Notes under the pieces: generated by a model
What the model was told of the DNA's origin: nothing
The model's input: only the letters and a program-made list of their open reading frames with translations
Database searches by the model: none
Program-made: the position numbers and the translations under genes
Part shown: piece after piece, positions 9,345-18,742 of the stretch
Numbering within the stretch: the first letter of the stretch is position 1
How the letters are laid out: each line of letters begins with the position of its first letter
Source: Chromatiales bacterium
Lineage (GTDB): Bacteria; Pseudomonadota; Gammaproteobacteria; Chromatiales; Chromatiaceae
Assembly: GCA_028278145.1 (NCBI GenBank)
Contig: JANQEV010000021.1
Span: 1-47,818 of the forward strand
Reading direction: 5' to 3'
DNA length: 47,818 nt

Positions 9345-11678
9345 ATGAGCCAGGTCATCGAACAGCGCATTGAATTCAACTATGAGGCCCGCCCGGCTGC
9401 TGCCTCTCTGCAGGGACTCCTGCCCGGCCGTTACCCCTGGTGGACTATGCTGCTCACCATGGCCGCCTTCTCCCTGGCCTTTATTGCCTGGCTGAATGAA
9501 TCCTGGCTCTATATGTTTGAAAGCCCTATCTGGCTCAACCGATATACGGAATATGCCATCATCCTTGCCTTTGGTCTCTGGCGTATCCGATCTGAACAGA
9601 ATCCATATACCCGTAAACGCCTTATCATCCTGGTTTCGGTAGTAACCGGATTCTGGTGGCTGATACCCTGGCTGCTGCCGGTATTCGAACCCTATGTGGG
9701 ATATGTCTGGAGCCAGCCGGTATTCCCCGCCCTGCATACGCCCGGCACCCTGACATTCTTCCTCACCCTGCTGCTGGTGTTCCTGTTCGGACGCCGCATC
9801 ATCTGCGGATTTGGCTGCCCCTGTGTTGGCATCCGTGAGACAGTTGGATTCCCCTTCCGCCATGCCACCCCACGCGGTGACTGGGCCTGGCGCCTGCGTC
9901 ATACCAAATGGTTTTTTCTCATCTGGTATGTGGGGGTAATGGTCTCCACCCAGTTCCCCCCCAACGCCTGGACTGCAACCCTGGTAGGTGCATTCGGCCT
10001 GGTAATAGGGCTTACCTACTTCGGCAGCTTTTTTATCATCCCCATTACTGGCAACCGCTTCTACTGCCGGTACCTCTGCCCTTATGGCGCCACCTTTGGC
10101 CTGTTGAATCATGCTGGCTTCTACAGCATCGAGATGGAGAAGGAGAGTTGCATAGACTGCCGCCGCTGTGAACAGGCCTGTGACATGGGCATACCAGTCT
10201 ATCGACAGGGTCAATCAGATGGCCGGGTGACCGGGCTGGAGGACTGTATGGGCTGCGCACGCTGTGTACTCTCCTGCCCCACCGACGCCCTGGAGATCCG
10301 CGACTTCCGTAATCTGCTGCGCCCGTCCATGCGACAGGATGCAAGTTATCTACTGAAGCGGAAGCAGCCCATTTCTCTGCCCAGACAGGAGCTGGAACAA
10401 CGCCCCACTGCACTGCGTCTGCAGGACTGGAATGAAACAGAAAAACCACTACACTCTGAACATCTTCAGGCCCTAGCTGCACGCTGCCTGGATTGCGGTC
10501 AGCCCGGCTGCCGCAGCGCCTGCCCACTGGGCAACCATATACCGGACTGGCTGGCATCCGCCGCCCGTGGTGAGTGGCAACGGGCCGGTGACCTGGTGCA
10601 TGCCATCTCTCCTCTACCTGAAGTGTGCGGCCGCATCTGCCCCCAACACCTGCTGTGCGAGAGTGCCTGCACCCGCAGCCATATGGAGGGAGCGGTGAAT
10701 ATCGGTGCGGTTGAGTGGCTGGCAGCAGAACGAGCCCTTGAATCTGGCTGGCATCCCAAAACACCAGTAAACCGCAACGGTCGAAAGGTCGCTGTAATCG
10801 GAGCAGGGCCAGCAGGGCTGGCCTGTGCCGAACAGCTAAACCGGACCGGTATTGAAGTAACCGTTTATGAGCGCGAATCCAAGATCGGCGGGCTACTCCA
10901 GTCCGGTGTCCCCTCCTTCAAACTGGACAAAGAGCTGCTTAACCGCCGCCGTGATCTATTAGAACAGGCAGGTATCAGCTTTCAGCTTGGGACCAATATC
11001 GATGGGGACGCTGTTGGTGAACTACTTACCAGTCACCATGCAGTTTTCCTCGGTCTGGGCGCGCAAAAACCACACCGGGTTGACCTGCCAGGACAGGAAC
11101 ATCAAAACGTACGCCAGGCCCTCAACTGGTTGTCAGAAATAAACAATGGCACTCGCCCTGTTCTGGAAGGAAAACAGCTGCTGGTGTTGGGTGGCGGAGA
11201 TACCGCCATGGACTGCGCCCGCAGCGCACTGCGCTTGGGGGCCGAAGTTACCATCGCCTACCGGGGGCCGAAGGATTGCCTGCGCGCTTCACCCAAGGAG
11301 GTCGAGCTGGCTCAAGAAGAGGGCGTCAACTTTCTATTTGAATATGTTCCGACACACTTTGAAGGAGATAGCCAAAAGGTTCGGACACTCTTTGCTTCAT
11401 CCCAGGGGGCAAGGATATTTGATAGCAACCTGGTGATTCTAGCCTTCGGCCAGCAGCCATCCCCTCCTGCCTGGCTGGCTGAGTTTGATATCACAATAGA
11501 GAAGGATGGCCGCATCTGGGTGGATGATCAGGGCCGCACCTCCAACCCCAAAATCTGGGCCGGCGGTGACAACACCCACGGCCCAGACCTGGCGGTCACT
11601 GCCATGGCGGCCGGCCAGCAGGCGGCGCAAGGAATTCTGGAGAGTATTAACGGCGGCAGCACCGGGAGGCTCCAATGA
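9345..11678 (+). CDS. NapH-like membrane ferredoxin fused to GltD-like NAD(P)H oxidoreductase
   Basis: The 777-residue protein is a two-part fusion. Residues 1-320 are NapH/RdxA-like: about five membrane helices, the CGFGCPC (154-160) and CRYLCP (241-246) motifs, then two [4Fe-4S] ferredoxin motifs (C269, C272, C275, C279 and C301, C304, C307, C311). Residues about 375-770 are GltD/NfnB-like: an Fe-S domain with C381/C384/C389/C393 and C428/C432/C438/C442, an FAD site VIGAGPAGLACAEQL (about 485), an NAD(P) site VLGGGDTAMDCARSALRLGAEV (about 610), and AGGDNTHGPDLAVTAMAAG near the end. It could pass electrons between cytoplasmic NAD(P)H and the quinone pool or periplasmic cytochromes. No GltB is present, so glutamate synthesis is not implied. 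The ATG has a poor ribosome site but an in-frame stop lies two codons upstream. It overlaps the next gene by four bases. Confidence 0.9.
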   Translation: MSQVIEQRIEFNYEARPAAASLQGLLPGRYPWWTMLLTMAAFSLAFIAWLNESWLYMFESPIWLNRYTEYAIILAFGLWRIRSEQNPYTRKRLIILVSVVTGFWWLIPWLLPVFEPYVGYVWSQPVFPALHTPGTLTFFLTLLLVFLFGRRIICGFGCPCVGIRETVGFPFRHATPRGDWAWRLRHTKWFFLIWYVGVMVSTQFPPNAWTATLVGAFGLVIGLTYFGSFFIIPITGNRFYCRYLCPYGATFGLLNHAGFYSIEMEKESCIDCRRCEQACDMGIPVYRQGQSDGRVTGLEDCMGCARCVLSCPTDALEIRDFRNLLRPSMRQDASYLLKRKQPISLPRQELEQRPTALRLQDWNETEKPLHSEHLQALAARCLDCGQPGCRSACPLGNHIPDWLASAARGEWQRAGDLVHAISPLPEVCGRICPQHLLCESACTRSHMEGAVNIGAVEWLAAERALESGWHPKTPVNRNGRKVAVIGAGPAGLACAEQLNRTGIEVTVYERESKIGGLLQSGVPSFKLDKELLNRRRDLLEQAGISFQLGTNIDGDAVGELLTSHHAVFLGLGAQKPHRVDLPGQEHQNVRQALNWLSEINNGTRPVLEGKQLLVLGGGDTAMDCARSALRLGAEVTIAYRGPKDCLRASPKEVELAQEEGVNFLFEYVPTHFEGDSQKVRTLFASSQGARIFDSNLVILAFGQQPSPPAWLAEFDITIEKDGRIWVDDQGRTSNPKIWAGGDNTHGPDLAVTAMAAGQQAAQGILESINGGSTGRLQ

Positions 11679-12190
11679 GATCCTGGCTGTTATTGCTAAT
11701 CACTCTGTGCATACCTTTACCAGTGGTTGCCAGTCACCAGTGGGCCGGTATCGACCTGTGTGAAGTGTATGAGGACAGACTGCCGCCGGGACTCACAATC
11801 GAATCACTCCCAGAGTCAGATTCAAAAGGTGCAGGACTGCTGCAACAATACTGCACCCAGTGCCACAACCTGCCAGGCCCGGACCGGCATACGGCAGCCG
11901 AATGGCGCGAGGTAACAGCAAGAATGTTCATGCTTATGGAGGTCTCTAAACGTTTTGGTGGAGTCACTGGACAGGTGGAGATCATGGATAAATCACAGCA
12001 GGAGGCATTAACCATATATCTAGAGAAGTACGCTTCAACCCAAACCATACCAAAAAATGATACCCAGGCAGGACCAGATCAATGGGTTACCCACCTTCTT
12101 GTCATAGGCCCGCTCCTATTCCTGTTGGGACTAGGCCTGGTTAGATGGTGGGGAAGTACTAGAGAAAACAGATCATGCGCTACCCACTGA
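11675..12190 (+). CDS. Membrane-anchored monoheme cytochrome c
   Basis: The 171-residue protein has an N-terminal signal peptide (MRSWLLLLITLCIPLPVVAS), one c-type heme motif CTQCH at about residues 60-64 in QQYCTQCHNLPGP, a helical region with METs that could supply the sixth ligand (ARMFMLMEVSKRFGG), and a C-terminal membrane helix (about 140-160, VIGPLLFLLGLGLVRWW). The heme domain is therefore periplasmic and tethered to the inner membrane. It overlaps the upstream fusion gene by four bases (ATGA) and the downstream octaheme gene by 16. Sitting between a membrane Fe-S flavoprotein and two multiheme cytochromes, it is most easily read as an electron shuttle within one complex. The exact family is not known to me. 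Confidence 0.88.
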   Translation: MRSWLLLLITLCIPLPVVASHQWAGIDLCEVYEDRLPPGLTIESLPESDSKGAGLLQQYCTQCHNLPGPDRHTAAEWREVTARMFMLMEVSKRFGGVTGQVEIMDKSQQEALTIYLEKYASTQTIPKNDTQAGPDQWVTHLLVIGPLLFLLGLGLVRWWGSTRENRSCATH

Positions 12191-13512
12191 TCCCTGTCAT
12201 CCTGGTTCTCCTGGCAGTTTCAGTCGGCTTTGCATACATCCACTGGAGCAAGAGTGGTCCCGGCACCGGCCTCTATTCCCAACACTGGGAACCTGATCCC
12301 GTACAGGGGTACTGGGATCCGGCTAATTTCTACCAATCACCAGACAGCATACAAGGTGTATTCAAGGGAGAGCAGTGTGTCCAGTGCCATGAGGGAATCA
12401 CCCCTGGAGTGGTCTCTGACTGGCGCGCCAGTCGCCATGCGCAGACAGAACAAACGGTCTACTGCAGCGCCTGTCATGGAGAGGATCATCAGAAACTGTA
12501 CCTGCCGACTCCAGATGTCTGTGGCAGTTGCCACGAAAAACAACATGGTGAATTCCAGGATGAGGCCCGCTATGGTTTCCCCAGTCATGTATTGGCAATG
12601 GAACGGGCAGTGAATGCGCCCCACTTTGTGGACAAACCCAAGGCTGAAGTACAGTCCTGCATACAGTGTCACTCGGTGGCCACCAAATGCGACTCCTGCC
12701 ACAGCCGCCATCTTTTCAGCGCCGCCGAGGCACGCCGGCCAGAGGCCTGTATAACCTGCCACTCTGGCCCACCACACCCAGATGATGCAACCTATTTTGC
12801 CTCCGCCCATGGTCAACTCTATCTGACAGAAGGCAAAGAGTGGGACTGGTCTAAGCCACTGACCAAGGGCAACTATAAGGCACCCACCTGCGCCTACTGC
12901 CACATGGATAGCGGGCGTCATCAGGTAGCCAACAAATCCATGTGGAAATTTGGTCTGCGTGAGATAAATCCCCACACTTCAAAGAACAAGGTACTGCGCA
13001 ATGAGTGGATCAAACTGTGCAGTGATTGTCACAAAGAGGATCAAGCCAGGCGGTGGTTGACTGAAATGGATCAGGAACGCAAACAGGCCTGGGATAAACT
13101 CTACGCCGCAGAGGATATCTTGAAAGATCTGCGCAGTGACGACCTGCTCACACCAGCCATCGATGAGCGGCCACCATATCCGCTGGAACAACATGCCTTC
13201 TGGGACAGAGAGCGTATAGGTTTCTTTGAAGGCCAGGCCTCTGCCTTCTACAACGTCTCGGCCATTGAACGTGACTACTTCGAGATGTGGTACTTTGACA
13301 ATCTTAGTTCGTATAAAGCAGCTGCTCACGGAGATATGAAACGAGTCAAGGTTGGGCACAAAAAACTGGCTACCTCACTGGACCGAATCAAGACCAAGGC
13401 TAGCAAACTGCGTACTCTCTCTGAAGCAGATCAGAACAAGAAAAACGCTCCAACACCTTCTGAACTCTGGATGAAAGGTGCTTACACCGACTACAACCGG
13501 GAGCACAATTGA
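12175..13512 (+). CDS. Octaheme cytochrome c of the hydroxylamine oxidoreductase (HAO) family, lacking the C-terminal tyrosine motif
   Basis: The 445 residues start with a signal anchor (about 4-22) and contain eight CxxCH motifs at 68, 97, 116, 162, 172, 192, 239 and 282. The segments around them follow the HAO pattern as I remember it: CVQCHEGITPGVVSDWRASRHA, CSACHGEDHQKLYLPTPDVCGSCH, CDSCHSRHLFSAAEARRPEACITCH, and APTCAYCHMDSGRHQV. In HAO heme 4 is the catalytic P460 heme. The usual Asp-His pair after heme 6 is Pro-His here (GPPHPDD). The C-terminal helices (AIERDYFEMWYFDNLSSYKAAAHGD) also look HAO-like, but no Tyr motif follows, so an unlinked, reductive or inactive heme 4 is likely unless the partner gene supplies it. 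Periplasmic. Overlaps its neighbours; substrate unknown (N or S oxyanions are candidates). Confidence 0.88.
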   Translation: MRYPLIPVILVLLAVSVGFAYIHWSKSGPGTGLYSQHWEPDPVQGYWDPANFYQSPDSIQGVFKGEQCVQCHEGITPGVVSDWRASRHAQTEQTVYCSACHGEDHQKLYLPTPDVCGSCHEKQHGEFQDEARYGFPSHVLAMERAVNAPHFVDKPKAEVQSCIQCHSVATKCDSCHSRHLFSAAEARRPEACITCHSGPPHPDDATYFASAHGQLYLTEGKEWDWSKPLTKGNYKAPTCAYCHMDSGRHQVANKSMWKFGLREINPHTSKNKVLRNEWIKLCSDCHKEDQARRWLTEMDQERKQAWDKLYAAEDILKDLRSDDLLTPAIDERPPYPLEQHAFWDRERIGFFEGQASAFYNVSAIERDYFEMWYFDNLSSYKAAAHGDMKRVKVGHKKLATSLDRIKTKASKLRTLSEADQNKKNAPTPSELWMKGAYTDYNREHN

Positions 13513-14309
13513 TGGAGTTGGCGGTCTCCACTGAGATGAAGGTTCCAGCCTGGATACTAGGCATCCTTATCCTGACTAGCTCCCATGCCTGGTCGGAAGA
13601 AGCAGTCGCGCCCGGCCCCTTTACTGATGAAGAGTGCATCGACTGCCATACAGAGCGAGACCCCATCCTGATGAGACAGTGGCGTGAGGGACCTCATGCA
13701 ACTATATCCGGAGTCGGGTGCAGTAGCTGTCATGGTGATATCCATCAGGACTCAAACCCCAGGGCCAGAAAAGACTACAGTTGCATTGGCTGTCATACAG
13801 GACCCGCGAGCCACAGTTACTCCACCTCTAAACATGGAGTCATAAACCAGCTGGAACAGCCCAAACAGGATTGGAAACATCCCCTGCAACGTGGCAACTA
13901 CCGCGCTCCCAGTTGCAGTTACTGCCACCTGCATGACAACGACCACGGCGATACCATGGCACCAAATCGCGGCCCGGAGCTACGCATGTGGATCTGTTCC
14001 GGCTGCCACAGTCCCCGCTATGTGCGTGAACAGCTTGCCAGTGGAAAACGCCTGTTGAAAATAGCCGACTTAAAAGTGCAAGAAGGGGAAGAACTTATCG
14101 CCTCTATACCTGATGGGAAAAGCAACCTACTGCCAAAGCTACGCCACAACCTGCTCTACCATCGGCAGAATGTTCTCCTTGGAGCAGGCCATCAATCCCC
14201 TGACTATCAGTGGTGGCACGGTCAACCTGCGCTGGATGGCGACCTGATCCGGATTCGTGATGGCGTCATGCAATACCATCAGAACAAGTCGTTAGGCACA
14301 GATCCATAG
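13512..14309 (+). CDS. Pentaheme HAO-like cytochrome c carrying an SPDYxWWHG C-terminal motif
   Basis: The 265-residue secreted protein (signal segment VPAWILGILILTSSHAWS) has five CxxCH motifs at about 42, 70, 91, 135 and 162. By flanking sequence they align with hemes 1, 2, 6, 7 and 8 of the octaheme neighbour (CIDCHTERDPILMRQWREGPHA; CSSCHGDIHQ; CIGCHTGPASHSYSTSKHG; APSCSYCHLHDNDHG; CSGCHSPRYVREQLASG). Hemes 3-5, including the catalytic position, are absent. Residues 227-237 (HQSPDYQWWHG) resemble the HAO C-terminal motif that holds the cross-linking tyrosine, which the octaheme protein lacks. I chose the ATG at 13512 because GGGAG lies eight bases upstream; the ATG at 13536 would give a more standard signal peptide. 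It shares one base with the previous stop. Function inferred only. Confidence 0.85.
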   Translation: MELAVSTEMKVPAWILGILILTSSHAWSEEAVAPGPFTDEECIDCHTERDPILMRQWREGPHATISGVGCSSCHGDIHQDSNPRARKDYSCIGCHTGPASHSYSTSKHGVINQLEQPKQDWKHPLQRGNYRAPSCSYCHLHDNDHGDTMAPNRGPELRMWICSGCHSPRYVREQLASGKRLLKIADLKVQEGEELIASIPDGKSNLLPKLRHNLLYHRQNVLLGAGHQSPDYQWWHGQPALDGDLIRIRDGVMQYHQNKSLGTDP

Positions 14310-14422
14310 CCAGATACCAATACAGCTGAAAAGCCTGAATTGGAGAACGTCAGATACAACTCCCCAGGCACACCATAGCGTCTTAGTTCATAACACAGAC
14401 AATATTATTGAACGGAACAAAA

Positions 14423-14448
14423 AAAGCCCCGCAGTGATGCGGGGCTTT
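14423..14448 (-). terminator. Rho-independent terminator of groESL (also faces the cytochrome operon)
   Basis: An 11-base perfect stem, AAAGCCCCGCA paired with TGCGGGGCTTT, closes a GTGA loop. On the minus strand it is followed by a run of seven T, the classic form, 28 bases after the groEL stop. On the plus strand the tail is TTTCTGTTT, so it may also stop transcripts from the convergent cytochrome operon ending at 14309. Confidence 0.9.
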
Positions 14449-14475
14449 CTGTTTGCTGGACTAAGCAGCGGGCGT

Positions 14476-16236
<1,761 letters not shown>

Positions 16237-16245
16237 CTATCGAAA

Positions 16246-16536
16246 TCAGCCCTCGATTACACCCATGATGTCCTCTTCACGCATCACCAGCACCTCATTA
16301 CCACTAATCTTTACAGCGGTACCGGAGTATTTGCCGAACAGGACTTTATCACCCACCTGCAGGTCCAAGGGGCGTACCTCGCCGTTATCCAGAATCCTGC
16401 CTTTACCTACAGCCAGAACCTCACCCTGATCAGGCTTCTCGGTGGCGGAATCCGGAAGCACAATACCACCCGGGCTGGTGCGCTCCTCTTCCATACGACG
16501 TACTATCACGCGATCGTGCAGCGGACGAATATTCAT
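16246..16536 (-). CDS. groES: Co-chaperonin GroES (Hsp10)
   Basis: Heptameric lid of the GroEL chamber. The 96-residue protein begins [28 protein letters not shown], includes the mobile loop and the [10 protein letters not shown] and [16 protein letters not shown] segments, and ends with EDIMGVIEG, as expected. GGAGAA lies about eight bases before the ATG. It is the first gene of the groESL operon and sits about 60 bases downstream of a perfect CIRCE element. Confidence 0.99.
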   Translation of the reverse strand: MNIRPLHDRVIVRRMEEERTSPGGIVLPDSATEKPDQGEVLAVGKGRILDNGEVRPLDLQVGDKVLFGKYSGTAVKISGNEVLVMREEDIMGVIEG

Positions 16537-16593
16537 CTACTGAGTTCTCCTTTAATATGTTTATTAATGATTAATAGCCGGGCGCAGCACTTG

Positions 16594-16620
16594 TTAGCAC
16601 TCTCCCCTAGTGAGTGCTAA
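16594..16620. promoter_or_regulatory. CIRCE operator (HrcA binding site)
   Basis: Perfect inverted repeat TTAGCACTC - nine bases - GAGTGCTAA, identical to the CIRCE consensus bound by the HrcA repressor. It lies between the groESL promoter and the groES ribosome site, so HrcA would repress transcription until heat stress titrates GroEL. hrcA itself is not in the window. Confidence 0.96.
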
Positions 16621-16647
16621 TAATAGGGGCAAACTTTCGGTAGTCAA
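16620..16647 (-). promoter_or_regulatory. Sigma70-type promoter of groESL overlapping CIRCE
   Basis: Reading on the minus strand, TTGACT (16647-16642) and TATTAT (16625-16620) are separated by 16 bases, a good vegetative promoter. The -10 hexamer abuts CIRCE and shares a base with it, so HrcA bound there would block polymerase. I see no clear sigma32 heat-shock promoter. Confidence 0.75.
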
Positions 16648-16973
16648 GGGCAGTAGGGTGAAAAAACCCAGAATTGGCCTAAATCCGGCGTATTCACTGT
16701 ATATATAAGACCTTATTGGCCTTTTAAACAGCCATCTATCAAAAACTGCCTACCTATCTGACTGCCACACATCTGCAGTAGACATCTTTCACTTGGCTAT
16801 AAGTGATTCTGTTTAATAATTATCCAATCGCACCGAATAGCATCATTATTTGCTACTTTATGTAGCACGCTTTGGCACTATTCGTATTTACATTGCACTA
16901 TTTGCTACCTGCAGCCAATCTTAGCTCAAGCATCACATTCAACATCAACTAGAGCCTGACTGGAGGTAGCAAA
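16648..16973. other. Non-coding spacer between the groESL promoter and the membrane/radical SAM pair
   Basis: AT-rich, no gene seen. It holds a small hairpin TGCTAC-TTTAT-GTAGCA (16851-16867), and two near-repeats of GCACTATT (around 16876 and 16896) with a second TTTGCTAC at 16901, all within about 120 bases upstream of the gene at 16974. These could be regulator sites for that gene pair, but nothing identifies the factor. Confidence 0.4.
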
Positions 16974-17357
16974 ATGGACGTTTCACAACTGCACATCTTT
17001 ATTGGCTGGAGTTCCATGATTATGGGAGCCCTGTCCGGGGCCATTATTGGTCTGTTTTTTCACCGTGATGAGTGGGCTGGTGGTTACGGCTCATTCCGCC
17101 GCCGTATGCTGAGACTGGGTCATATCGCCTTTTTTGGCCTGGGCATTCTGAATCTGCTGTTTGGCCTCACCACCCAGGCCATAACGCTACCTGAAACTTA
17201 TCTCACTATTGCATCTATCGGATTTATGCTGGCCGTGGTAGCCATGCCTCTGTGCTGTTTCCTTTCCGCCTGGCGTAAACCGTTCCGCCACATGTTTCCT
17301 ATTCCGGTTCTTGCGGTGATGGCAGGTATCGTACCAATTGTTATGGGAGGGATCTGA
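16974..17357 (+). CDS. Small four-helix membrane protein of unknown function
   Basis: The 127 residues form four hydrophobic helices (about 8-27, 47-66, 74-94 and 104-125) with a basic loop (FRRRMLRLGH) after the first. I do not recognise the family. GGAGGT seven bases before the ATG is a strong ribosome site. The stop is followed after two bases by the radical SAM gene, so the two are co-translated and probably work together, for example as enzyme and membrane partner in a lipid modification (inference). Histidines (H7, H29, H49) near helix ends might bind heme or metal but this is not established. Confidence 0.8.
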   Translation: MDVSQLHIFIGWSSMIMGALSGAIIGLFFHRDEWAGGYGSFRRRMLRLGHIAFFGLGILNLLFGLTTQAITLPETYLTIASIGFMLAVVAMPLCCFLSAWRKPFRHMFPIPVLAVMAGIVPIVMGGI

Positions 17358-17359
17358 GA

Positions 17360-18715
17360 ATGAAACTTGGACTGATTGCAATGAGTGGGGTACGCGCCCA
17401 CAACGAAGAGCTGACCAGGATGGGCCTGACCCTGCCTGGCTTTGTGGAACGCAATAAGACCATCGCCTCACTGCCCAGTCTGGGTTTACTGACCCTGGCT
17501 AGCCTTACTCCGAAATCTATTGAAATAGAGTATTTGGAGGTAGAGGACATCACACAATTGGAGGGGTTGCCAGGTGAGTTTGATGCCGTAGCCATCTCTT
17601 CTTTCTCCGCCCAGATTAAGGAGGCCTACGAACTTGCAGACAGATATCGCACCGCTGGGACCACTGTGCTACTAGGCGGCTTGCATGTAACCGCTTGCCC
17701 GGATGAGGCCCTGCAACATGCCGACTCTGTTGTGATTGGCGAAGGAGAGCCAGTATGGCCAAGGGTGATGCATGACCTGCAACATGGCGATCTAAAGCCA
17801 CGCTATGACGCACGTGGTAATACCTTTGATCTGGCACAGGCACCCATGCCACGTTTTGATCTGCTGGACCACGAGCGCTATAACCGCATCACCGTGCAAA
17901 CTTCACGCGGCTGCCCGTTCGACTGTGAGTTTTGCGCTGCATCCATTCGCCTGTCACCCAAGTATCGTGTCAAACCTATACCCAAGGTGATAGATGAGAT
18001 CAGACAGATCAAATCAGCCTGGCAGAAACCGTTCATAGAGTTTGCTGACGACAATAGCTTTGTGAACAAACACCATTCCAAGGCACTGTTACGGGAGCTG
18101 GCAAAGGAGGATGTGCGCTGGTTTACCGAGTCAGACCTGGCCATTGCCAAGGATGATGAACTGCTGGCCCTGATGCGTGACAGTGGCTGTGCCCAGGTGC
18201 TGATCGGGTTCGAAAGCCCTTCACCTGCAGTACTGCATGGCGTGGAGAGGAGGAATGACTGGAAGGCCAGGCAATATGATCAGTACCTGGATGCCATTGA
18301 TCGCATCCAGAGCCATGGGATCAGTGTTAATGGCTGTTTTGTGCTGGGGCTGGATGGTACCGGCATCGACAGCTTCAAGAATGTGCGTGATTTTGTAAGG
18401 CACAGTGGACTGCATGAGGTGCAGGTAACGGTACAGACTGCGTTTCCCAATACACCTCTTTACACACGCCTGCAGCAGTCAGGCCGCTTGATACATGAAC
18501 AGGCCTGGGAACTATGCACCCTGTTTGATGTGAATTTTGTACCGGACAGCATGAGCGTGGAGGAACTGGAGAGCAATTTTCGCTGGTTGGTGAGTGAACT
18601 GTACAGCGATGAAGAAACCCAACGGCGCAAGTCTCATTTCTTTCAGCAGCTGCGCGCGGCAAGATATGAGGCAGCCCATCCACCCGGCCAATGCAAATTG
18701 GCCCAGGCTTGCTGA
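17360..18715 (+). CDS. B12-binding-domain radical SAM protein
   Basis: The 451-residue protein has an N-terminal cobalamin-binding-like Rossmann domain (about 1-150; FDAVAISSFSAQIKEAYELADRYR and VLLGGLHVTACPDEAL) and a radical SAM core with the cluster motif C185-x3-C189-x2-C192 (TSRGCPFDCEFCAAS), followed by FIEFADDNSFVN and GSNG-like SVNGCFVLGLDG strands. Members of this broad family (BchE/HpnP/P-methylase like) do methylations, cyclisations and other radical chemistry on lipids, pigments and natural products. The sequence alone does not give the substrate. The lack of the B12 motif DxHxxG is common in this group. It is coupled to the membrane protein two bases upstream, which suggests a membrane-associated substrate. 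Confidence 0.87.
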   Translation: MKLGLIAMSGVRAHNEELTRMGLTLPGFVERNKTIASLPSLGLLTLASLTPKSIEIEYLEVEDITQLEGLPGEFDAVAISSFSAQIKEAYELADRYRTAGTTVLLGGLHVTACPDEALQHADSVVIGEGEPVWPRVMHDLQHGDLKPRYDARGNTFDLAQAPMPRFDLLDHERYNRITVQTSRGCPFDCEFCAASIRLSPKYRVKPIPKVIDEIRQIKSAWQKPFIEFADDNSFVNKHHSKALLRELAKEDVRWFTESDLAIAKDDELLALMRDSGCAQVLIGFESPSPAVLHGVERRNDWKARQYDQYLDAIDRIQSHGISVNGCFVLGLDGTGIDSFKNVRDFVRHSGLHEVQVTVQTAFPNTPLYTRLQQSGRLIHEQAWELCTLFDVNFVPDSMSVEELESNFRWLVSELYSDEETQRRKSHFFQQLRAARYEAAHPPGQCKLAQAC

Positions 18716-18742
18716 TACTCTAATTGACCTGAGATTGTATGA

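Noticed and set aside
9294-10214. 306-codon open frame on the minus strand, opposite the fusion gene
   Set aside because: It lies wholly antisense to the NapH-like segment, has no ribosome site, and its composition is low-complexity and unlike a protein family.
9345-11678. Reading the fusion as glutamate synthase small subunit
   Set aside because: No GltB is present and the N-terminal half is a NapH-like membrane ferredoxin, so ammonia assimilation is not its likely role.
12337-12975. 212-codon minus-strand frame within the octaheme gene
   Set aside because: The plus-strand frame has eight heme motifs; this one is their shadow.
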